A stretch of DNA of 6,191 bases from CAYSPT01 sp964432985 (GTDB taxonomy: Bacteria > Muiribacteriota > CAYSPT01), in NCBI GenBank assembly GCA_964432985.1, contig CAYSPT010000139.1:1-6191 (forward strand), read 5' to 3'. Below, one piece after another: positions 1 to 5,255 of this stretch. A program made the translations under genes and the position numbers. The notes below the pieces were generated by a model. The model made no database searches, had not been told where the DNA came from, and saw only the letters and a program-made list of their open reading frames with translations. How positions within the stretch are numbered: position 1 is the first letter of the stretch; the number at the start of each line of letters is the position of its first letter.

Positions 1-25
1 CCTGTTGTCATCCTCTTGCCAGATA

Positions 26-164
26 TACCTGTTCATGTGTTATCATGTTTTCAGCTTGTAACTTTCACCAGACTGACTGGATTTTTTATTTATTTTGGAT
101 AACATCTTCCGTAATGAAACACGTATTAGTTGATAAACACGGTTCTTGTGACCATGAACAGGTA
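26..164. repeat. Perfect 12-bp inverted repeat in the leader of the DUF2225 gene
   Basis: The arms at 26-37 (TACCTGTTCATG) and 153-164 (CATGAACAGGTA) are exact reverse complements, separated by 115 bases. The right arm ends on the first A of the AAGGAGG Shine-Dalgarno at 164-170. A perfect 12-bp match within about 176 bases is very unlikely by chance. If transcription starts before base 26, the arms could pair in the mRNA and close a large loop right beside the ribosome site. Otherwise they could be two sites for a DNA-binding protein. The first bases of the window (1-11) carry a related CCTGTT..CAT word. The pairing is seen; any function is inferred. Confidence 0.7.
68..96 (+). terminator. 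Weak candidate intrinsic terminator of an upstream transcript
   Basis: A short hairpin, CCAG (68-71) with CTGG (77-80) around a five-base loop, is followed directly by a T-rich run at 82-96. The stem is only 4 bp, so this may be chance in AT-rich DNA. If real, it would end a gene lying before the window, and the DUF2225 gene would need a promoter between about 97 and 160; no convincing one was found there. Confidence 0.2.
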
Positions 165-170
165 AGGAGG
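164..170 (+). promoter_or_regulatory. Shine-Dalgarno that fixes the DUF2225 gene start
   Basis: AAGGAGG is a perfect anti-16S match, 6 bases before the ATG at 177. The reading frame is open back to an ATG at 45, but that codon has no ribosome site, and starting there would bury the signal peptide behind 44 unrelated residues. Confidence 0.85.
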
Positions 171-176
171 ATTGAA

Positions 177-1229
177 ATGTCTGGTAGGTCAGTGCGATAC
201 GAACGGACCTGTGCCCTGGTAGTACTGACGACCTGTCTTTTGACCCTGATCGGGACTGGTCATGCCATCGCCACGAAACTCCGTCAGATCGAATTTACCT
301 GTGCCATTTGCGAAACTCAGTTTATGGCCAGTGTTGTCCTTGCTACAAATTCCAATGGTGGAATCGATTCCGATTTCCTGGCACGATCCGAGGGAGAGCA
401 AGCGGAGCCGTATTATATCTCATCTTGCCCTCACTGTCGGTTTACAGCTTACCAGGCTGATTTTCAGGGAGTAACCGACGAGGAACTGGTAGTGATAGCC
501 CAAACGCAGTCAGAAATGGAAAATCTGCCGTTTGATATTCCTTCCGATGACGTGCCGGGAAGCGTTAAATACAGCATAGCCGCCAAACTCTACGCTGCCC
601 TGGGAAGAGACCCGCGCACTGTTGGCGACTGCTTACTGAGGGCTGCCTGGTGCCGGAGGATCGAAGGGCCCAAAATACTCGATTTTTCGGAAGAACTCGG
701 CAATGCGTACTCCAACTCCATGAGCCTGCTTGAAGCGCAACTCGACAGTCAGCAGATCGACCTGGAATGGAACGATATTGCTTCATATACCAGAGCTCTG
801 CGCGCGCTGGACGTACTGCAACTCGGCGGTGCGGATACAGAAACCCTGTATGCCAGAGATTTCCTTAAAGTTTACTTTCTGCAAAGGCTGGGCGAAAACG
901 TAAATGCCTTGAAGATACTTAAATCTTTGAGTAAACGGGCCATCCCGGACACCTGGCCGGTCATTCTCTCCAGGGCCATCCAGGATAGCATTACCAGCGA
1001 GATGGGACTGCACAAACAAGCTGCCATGGAATTCAGAAAAGCCCTCTCCAGAAAAGATATCCCTGAAAACGAGCTGGCTATCATTTATTACATTATTGGA
1101 GAAAATCTACATCGCAGCGGACGAAACAGAGAATCAATACAGTGGTTCAAGCGGGCACTGGCTAATGCAGACCTTCCTGATTGGCTGCAATCCATTACCC
1201 ACGTGCAACTCCTGCTGGTGTCTAATTAA
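177..1229 (+). CDS. Exported DUF2225-family protein with Cys4 site and TPR-like C-terminus
   Basis: 350 residues from the ATG at 177. Residues 1-30 form a signal peptide: basic start (R4, R7, R10), hydrophobic core 11-26, and likely cleavage after GHA (about 30). Residues 38-95 look like the DUF2225 core: CxxC at 42-45, a D-x-D at 64-66 and CPHC at 84-87, together a probable four-cysteine metal site (C42, C45, C84, C87). The segment around 129-161, with an LRAAW-type motif, also fits that family. Residues 224-254 and 301-333 are amphipathic helix pairs resembling TPR repeats, suggesting protein binding. The molecular role of DUF2225 is unknown to me. Members I know of are usually cytoplasmic, so the clear export signal is unusual; the cysteines could instead form disulfides outside the cell. 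It ends in a 4-bp convergent overlap with rnhC. The family call is by motif only. Confidence 0.8.
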   Translation: MSGRSVRYERTCALVVLTTCLLTLIGTGHAIATKLRQIEFTCAICETQFMASVVLATNSNGGIDSDFLARSEGEQAEPYYISSCPHCRFTAYQADFQGVTDEELVVIAQTQSEMENLPFDIPSDDVPGSVKYSIAAKLYAALGRDPRTVGDCLLRAAWCRRIEGPKILDFSEELGNAYSNSMSLLEAQLDSQQIDLEWNDIASYTRALRALDVLQLGGADTETLYARDFLKVYFLQRLGENVNALKILKSLSKRAIPDTWPVILSRAIQDSITSEMGLHKQAAMEFRKALSRKDIPENELAIIYYIIGENLHRSGRNRESIQWFKRALANADLPDWLQSITHVQLLLVSN

Positions 1230-2137
1230 AGGCTGGCGGTAGTTTTAAAGTGAATTTTAGCAACCTCAGGCAACCGTTCGCGGCCATGCTTCTCGATAAA
1301 CCGTCTTCCGGCCTCAACAGTCACTGAGGCGGCACCTTTGGGCAGCTTAAGTCCAAAGCACTTTCCCAGATCAGCAAGCCTGGTGAGAAACCTTGCTCTG
1401 GCCATAATCGAAGCCGCTGCAACCGCCGGGTCAGCTTCACCTCTGGGAATCTGCTTGACGTCTAGCCCCTTTTCCCGCGACAGTCTTCTGTCCAGGTATG
1501 ATTCCCGGGCAAACTTGTCAACCACAACTCTGGAAAAAGGTTTTCTCTTTCTCATGTTTTTGATGGCAGTGGAGGCAGCCCAGGCCAGCAGATCGTTCAA
1601 TGTCTTTCCCTCATCGCGGAAAGAATTTATCAGCTTATTATATTGTATAGGAGATAATTCAAGCACTTCAATCGATTTTCCAAAACGAGTTTCGAGTTTT
1701 TCAGCGATTTCCAGCACTTTTGTATCTGACAACAGCTTGGAATCTCTGACACCGGCCTCTCTGATAAACGGCAAGGCAGCGGCGTTCAAGAAAACAGCGG
1801 CGACCACCAGGGGTCCAAAATAATCTCCTTTACCCGCTTCATCAACGCCCACCCATGGTTGTTCGAAATCTCCAGCCTGGGCCGGAGCAAACGCATCACC
1901 CCGGGCGATGATACCCGCCAATTTAGTAAAAAGAGAGGAATCTTCCCTTCCCGATAAAACAATCGTCCCGGTATGATATTGTTTTACGACAATCTTCTTT
2001 TTCTTTCCAAGATCAAAATCCAACCGGTAGAGGCAGTTTTTCTCCACGACTTCTTGAGCCCCGGGCAAACTGCGAAGTTTATGCTCTATACCCGACTGGA
2101 TGCGCTTGTCCGGAAATGAAAAAGACCTGGTGCCCAT
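1226..2137 (-). CDS. rnhC: Ribonuclease HIII
   Basis: 303 residues, the usual length for RNase HIII, which cuts the RNA strand of RNA-DNA hybrids in the cytoplasm during replication and R-loop clearance. Residues about 8-80 are the basic, TBP-like N-terminal substrate-binding domain (DUF3378 type) that separates HIII from HII. The catalytic domain opens with the hallmark DEAGKGDYFGP at 99-109, giving acidic residues D99 and E100. RDSKLL at 131-136, VVVDKF with D207 at 204-209, and a GEADPAVAAASIMAR-like stretch at 233-247 with D236 follow, ending in HFKTT near 296-300. The active site looks complete. The ATG has an AGGGAGG ribosome site (2150-2144) 6 bases upstream. It is divergent from metK and convergent with the DUF2225 gene, so it is probably transcribed alone. 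RNase HII is excluded by the N-terminal domain and the GKGDYFGP form of the motif. Confidence 0.97.
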   Translation of the reverse strand: MGTRSFSFPDKRIQSGIEHKLRSLPGAQEVVEKNCLYRLDFDLGKKKKIVVKQYHTGTIVLSGREDSSLFTKLAGIIARGDAFAPAQAGDFEQPWVGVDEAGKGDYFGPLVVAAVFLNAAALPFIREAGVRDSKLLSDTKVLEIAEKLETRFGKSIEVLELSPIQYNKLINSFRDEGKTLNDLLAWAASTAIKNMRKRKPFSRVVVDKFARESYLDRRLSREKGLDVKQIPRGEADPAVAAASIMARARFLTRLADLGKCFGLKLPKGAASVTVEAGRRFIEKHGRERLPEVAKIHFKTTASL

Positions 2138-2201
2138 CCGAAACCTCCCTGCTTCCTATTGCAACCTGAAATTACCCGAGAACAGGCCTCTTCGTCAACA
2201 T

Positions 2202-2231
2202 TTGACACAGTCTCACCCCCCGTGATACTAT
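2202..2231 (+). promoter_or_regulatory. Probable sigma-70-type promoter for metK
   Basis: A perfect -35 box TTGACA (2202-2207) is followed after 18 bases by TACTAT (2226-2231), which is preceded by TGA and so forms an extended -10 (TGnTACTAT). An alternative -10, GATACT (2224-2229), sits at 16 bases. Transcription would start near 2238, leaving a leader of about 33 bases before the metK ATG. That is too short for a SAM riboswitch. Confidence 0.6.
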
Positions 2232-2239
2232 TCCCCATA

Positions 2240-2245
2240 ATTATA
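2240..2245 (-). promoter_or_regulatory. Possible -10 box for rnhC
   Basis: On the minus strand this is a perfect TATAAT, about 100 bases before the rnhC start. No recognisable -35 box lies 16-18 bases upstream (only about 1 of 6 matches), and there is no extended TG. It lies in the predicted start region of the metK promoter, so the two could interfere. It falls between two small palindromes, ATAATTAT (2237-2244) and ATAGCTAT (2243-2250). Confidence 0.25.
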
Positions 2246-2257
2246 GCTATGCAAGAT

Positions 2258-2262
2258 AGGAG
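2258..2262 (+). promoter_or_regulatory. Shine-Dalgarno that decides the metK start
   Basis: AGGAG lies 8 bases before the ATG at 2271, an ideal distance, but only 2 bases before the in-frame ATG at 2265. The later ATG is therefore the better start and gives the usual MetK N-terminus. Confidence 0.75.
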
Positions 2263-2270
2263 TTATGTTG

Positions 2271-3458
2271 ATGACTAAAGTCACTTTTTTCACGTCGGAA
2301 TCTGTCACCGAGGGACATCCTGATAAGTTGTGCGACCAGATATCGGATGCCGTTCTTGATGCTATCTATGCAGATGACCCGCATGCCCGGGTAGCCTGCG
2401 AAGCCATCACTACCACCGGGCTGGTTCTGGTGACCGGAGAAATTTCTACCTGCACCTATGTGGATATAGCCAAAGTGGTCCGGGCTACCATTGCTGAAAT
2501 CGGTTACACTAACCCCAACTTCGGCCTGGACGCCAAAACCTGTGCCGTACTTACTGCCATCAAAGAACAGTCTCCGGATATAGCCCAGGGAGTCGAGCAT
2601 TCTCTCGAAGAACGGCAGAAAGGTGAAATAGACGAGGTGGAAGCGCAAGGAGCAGGCGATCAAGGCATGATGTTCGGATACGCCTGCCGGGAAACACCAG
2701 AGTATATGCCGCTTCCTATTGTATTGGCGCACAAGCTGGTGGAGCGGTTGGCCCATGTGAGAAAACGGGGAACCCTGGCTTATTTGCGACCCGACGGGAA
2801 ATCCCAGGTAACAGTTGAATACCATGACGGTAAACCAGTCCGGGTAGAAGCAGTGGTGGTATCCGCCCAGCATAGCCCGGATATTTCCCATGACATCATC
2901 AGCGAGGATATCATCGATGATGTCATCCGTCGCGTAATCCCCAAGGAATATATTGATGAAAATACAAAGTTTTATGTCAATCCGACGGGCAAGTTTGCCA
3001 TTGGCGGGCCTGAAGGTGATGCAGGACTCACCGGACGGAAAATAATAGTAGACACCTACGGAGGATTTGCCCGGCACGGAGGAGGAGCGTTCTCCGGAAA
3101 AGACCCGACAAAAGTTGATAGATCAGGCGCCTACATGGCACGGTACGTGGCCAAGAACATAGTCGCCGCCGGTTTAGCCGATCGTTGCGAAATTGAAATC
3201 GCCTACGCCATCGGCATAAGTCACCCCGTATCGCTCCTGGTGGAGACATTCGGGACGGCCCACGTAGAAGAAGCCGCCATCGAAGCGGCTGTCAAGGAGC
3301 ATTTCGATCTTCGGCCGGGAGCCATATTGAGAGACCTCGATCTGCGTCAGCCTATCTACAAGCAAACGGCGGCGTATGGTCATTTTGGCCGGGACGATCT
3401 GGATCTGCCATGGGAACGGATTGACCGGGTAGAGGTTTTGAGTGAGTTATTGAAGTAA
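2271..3458 (+). CDS. metK: S-adenosylmethionine synthetase (methionine adenosyltransferase)
   Basis: 395 residues, full length for bacterial MetK. The cytoplasmic enzyme, normally a tetramer, makes S-adenosylmethionine from methionine and ATP, releasing phosphate and pyrophosphate. The three-fold repeated domain structure is intact. Landmarks: TSESVTEGHPDK at 8-19 with the ATP-contacting H16; TGEI with E57; the signature GAGDQGMMFGYA at 127-138; the glycine-rich loop GGPEGDAGLTGRKI at 245-258; and GGGAFSGKDPTKVDRS at 270-285, holding phosphate-binding lysines. GGPEGD has glutamate where many homologues have Q or H, a mild variation. Start choice rests on the AGGAG site 8 bases upstream; ATG 2265 would add two residues. 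It has its own likely promoter at 2202-2231 and is divergent from rnhC. The diguanylate cyclase follows after 93 bases with no obvious terminator between, so some read-through into that gene is possible. Confidence 0.98.
   Translation: MTKVTFFTSESVTEGHPDKLCDQISDAVLDAIYADDPHARVACEAITTTGLVLVTGEISTCTYVDIAKVVRATIAEIGYTNPNFGLDAKTCAVLTAIKEQSPDIAQGVEHSLEERQKGEIDEVEAQGAGDQGMMFGYACRETPEYMPLPIVLAHKLVERLAHVRKRGTLAYLRPDGKSQVTVEYHDGKPVRVEAVVVSAQHSPDISHDIISEDIIDDVIRRVIPKEYIDENTKFYVNPTGKFAIGGPEGDAGLTGRKIIVDTYGGFARHGGGAFSGKDPTKVDRSGAYMARYVAKNIVAAGLADRCEIEIAYAIGISHPVSLLVETFGTAHVEEAAIEAAVKEHFDLRPGAILRDLDLRQPIYKQTAAYGHFGRDDLDLPWERIDRVEVLSELLK
2890..2926. repeat. 11-bp inverted repeat inside metK
   Basis: ATGACATCATC (2890-2900) and GATGATGTCAT (2916-2926) are exact reverse complements around a 15-base loop, giving a stable hairpin in the mRNA. 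The stretch encodes the acidic-aliphatic segment HDIISEDIIDDVI, whose repeated GAT and ATC codons could create the symmetry without selection on the RNA. Confidence 0.6.
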
Positions 3459-3516
3459 CGATATATGCGAGGGTGCGCGGGTTCACGCAATTTGTGACAG
3501 CGTTCCTAATAAAAAA

Positions 3517-3540
3517 CCACCGCTTCAGCACAGAAGGGGG
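3517..3540 (+). promoter_or_regulatory. SD of the diguanylate cyclase gene, inside a possible hairpin
   Basis: The ribosome site AAGGGGG (3534-3540) lies 11 bases before the ATG at 3552. CTTC (3523-3526) can pair with GAAG (3533-3536), and C17, C18 and C20 of the CCAC at 3517-3520 can pair with G40, G39 and G37, with one mismatch and a small bulge. That would cover the whole site and reduce translation. The rest of the 93-base gap after metK holds an A-run (3511-3516) and no clear promoter or forward terminator. Confidence 0.4.
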
Positions 3541-3551
3541 ATTTGCACGAA

Positions 3552-5225
3552 ATGGCGAGCTTTATAGAGAAGTCAGGATTCAAAATAATAATTATCGCCG
3601 TATTGCTTGCCGGAGCTATCGGAGTTAACTTCGTTTATCTTGATTTGAACAGCAATCAATTCCAGCTAAAAAACATCAAAATAGATAATGCCGTAGTCAC
3701 CCGGTTCGATGCTCTGGGAGAAGCGTATTACGCAGATGATCAGGAAATGATCGAGCAAGGTATCCAGAAGGTTATCCACTCCGAACGCCTTCCTCATCTG
3801 AGACGAACGACATTTTTCTTCCTCGGTTTGTTCTTTCTCGTTCCAATTACAGCTGCCGGAGCACTTATGGGAACACTGTGGGGATTCATCCTGGGCCTGG
3901 TGTCCACCGGAATTTTCGCTGCCATGATAACGCTGAACCAGAATCTTGAATCCATGGAGTTCGTCGGAGACCACTGGGCGGTTTTTGCCACTTACATGCT
4001 TGCCGGGACACTGGTGGGCTTCCTGGCAGACCGGAAATTCAAGGCACAGGAGCAGGGATTTTCCAAATACAAGGAGGACTTTCTCAAACTGCAGGCCAAG
4101 CATTCACAGGTGGCTACCTCCGAGGAACAGCTCCAGGACCAGGTGAAGAAATCTGAAAAGAAGATATTCAGGCTTTCCAACTTCGTGACCATGTTCTACA
4201 ACCTGTCCAAAGAGATGTCAGCCGCTCTCGAGCTCCAGCACGTTTTGGAAAATATTAGCAAAGCCATCATCAAGCTGCTGGACGCTGAACGGGCCGAGGT
4301 GCTGCTGTTTGAACGAGGGTACCTCAAACCGAAAGTCTATTTCGGATGGGATGGGGAAGAAGATATAATCAACAACGTAGCCATCCCTATCGGAGAAGGA
4401 GTGATCGGATGGGTTGCTCAAACCCGTAAACTCCTCTCTACCATGGAGATGAAAAACGACTACAAGCTGGCCTCGATACCTCAGCATGATATCATCAGAT
4501 CTGTTCTCTGCGCGCCGCTCGTGTACGGTAATGATCTGCTGGGCGTCATAAATATCGGCCGGCTTAAATCAGGCCAGGTCAGCCAGGAAGAAACCCGCCT
4601 GCTCTACATCCTGGCCAGCATGGCTGCCATGGCCATCAACAATGCCAAGCTGTTCGAACGTATCAGGGAACTGGCCAATGTCGACGGCTTAACCCAGTTG
4701 TTCTGCAACCGGTATTTCCAGGAGCGCCTGATAAAGGAGATCAAACGGTCACAGAGGTACAATGATAAATTCTCCATCATCATGACCGACATCGATCATT
4801 TCAAGAACTTCAATGACAAATACGGCCATCAAATCGGCGACATGGTCCTGGCGGAAACAGCTCACATACTACAGAACAACATCCGCGAGGATATTGACCT
4901 GGCGGCAAGATACGGCGGAGAGGAGTTTATTGTCCTGTTACCCAAGACGGATCAGCAAGGAGCGTATATCTTTGCTGAAAGGGTACGAAAAGAAGTCGCG
5001 GACGCGACCTATACGGATCCCGAACTGGACGAAGAACTCAAGGTGACCATCAGCCTGGGGATATCGACATTCCCGGATCATAGTACCGACAAAGACGAAC
5101 TCATCCGCCTGGCCGACCAGGCGCTGTATATTTCTAAAACCAGCGGCCGTAACAGAACGACAACCTGTCCCGGTAAAGCCAAAAAAAAGCGGGAGTCAAG
5201 TGACACCACGGAGGTAAGTATTTAG
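3552..5225 (+). CDS. Membrane-bound GAF-GGDEF diguanylate cyclase
   Basis: 557 residues; makes the second messenger cyclic di-GMP from two GTP. Four membrane segments are visible at about 11-30, 87-106, 108-128 and 142-160. They leave a 55-residue outside loop (31-86) that could sense a signal, with the rest cytoplasmic. A charged probable coiled coil (161-210) leads to a GAF domain (about 220-366). The GGDEF domain spans about 376-535: DGLT at 378-381, TDIDHFK with metal ligand D413, guanine-contacting N421 and D430, and the active-site GGEEF at 455-459, so it should be active. The product-inhibition I-site is not canonical: the residue three before the aligned aspartate is E, with R one place further out (REDID). 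No EAL domain is present. The in-frame TTG at 3543 is only 2 bases from the SD, so ATG 3552 is preferred. The nucleotidase-like gene follows 30 bp later in the same frame and probably shares its transcript. Confidence 0.93.
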   Translation: MASFIEKSGFKIIIIAVLLAGAIGVNFVYLDLNSNQFQLKNIKIDNAVVTRFDALGEAYYADDQEMIEQGIQKVIHSERLPHLRRTTFFFLGLFFLVPITAAGALMGTLWGFILGLVSTGIFAAMITLNQNLESMEFVGDHWAVFATYMLAGTLVGFLADRKFKAQEQGFSKYKEDFLKLQAKHSQVATSEEQLQDQVKKSEKKIFRLSNFVTMFYNLSKEMSAALELQHVLENISKAIIKLLDAERAEVLLFERGYLKPKVYFGWDGEEDIINNVAIPIGEGVIGWVAQTRKLLSTMEMKNDYKLASIPQHDIIRSVLCAPLVYGNDLLGVINIGRLKSGQVSQEETRLLYILASMAAMAINNAKLFERIRELANVDGLTQLFCNRYFQERLIKEIKRSQRYNDKFSIIMTDIDHFKNFNDKYGHQIGDMVLAETAHILQNNIREDIDLAARYGGEEFIVLLPKTDQQGAYIFAERVRKEVADATYTDPELDEELKVTISLGISTFPDHSTDKDELIRLADQALYISKTSGRNRTTTCPGKAKKKRESSDTTEVSI

Positions 5226-5250
5226 CAAGGAGTAAGTATTTTGCGAGGGA
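5214..5250 (+). repeat. Imperfect tandem duplication across the cyclase stop and next gene's start
   Basis: Copy 1 (5214-5231, 18 bases) and copy 2 (5232-5250, 19 bases) both begin GTAAGTATTT and end in a purine-rich SD-like sequence; they differ by two substitutions and one extra G. Copy 1 contains the TAG stop of the cyclase gene (5223-5225). In copy 2 the equivalent codon is TTG (5241-5243), in frame with the next gene. Each copy supplies a ribosome site: AAGGAGT (5227-5233), 7 bases before TTG 5241, and GAGGGAG (5245-5251), 4 bases before ATG 5256. Confidence 0.75.
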
Positions 5251-5255
5251 GCAGA

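Noticed and set aside
1..102. Open reading frame entering from the left edge (frame 1), ending at TAA 100-102
   Set aside because: Only 33 codons, hydrophobic and AT-rich with no recognisable motif; too short to call as the tail of a gene.
45..176. Upstream in-frame ATG at 45 extending the DUF2225 protein by 44 residues
   Set aside because: It has no ribosome site, the extension looks like translated leader DNA, and a perfect SD and signal peptide mark ATG 177.
1338..1823. 161-codon plus-strand open frame
   Set aside because: It lies wholly antisense within rnhC, whose protein is clearly conserved; no ribosome site or recognisable domain.
2138..2270. SAM riboswitch ahead of metK
   Set aside because: The leader after the likely promoter is only about 33 bases, and no SAM-I or SAM-II type helices are visible.
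2247..3077. 276-codon minus-strand open frame
   Set aside because: It is antisense to metK and its composition is what metK codons give in reverse. Its length is notable but no family was recognised.
3438..3467. Promoter TTGAGT-18-TATATG at the end of metK for the cyclase gene
   Set aside because: Both boxes match only 4 of 6 and one lies in coding sequence; not strong enough to list.
3543..3551. TTG at 3543 as the cyclase start
   Set aside because: It is only 2 bases from the SD, too close; ATG 3552 fits better and loses just three residues.
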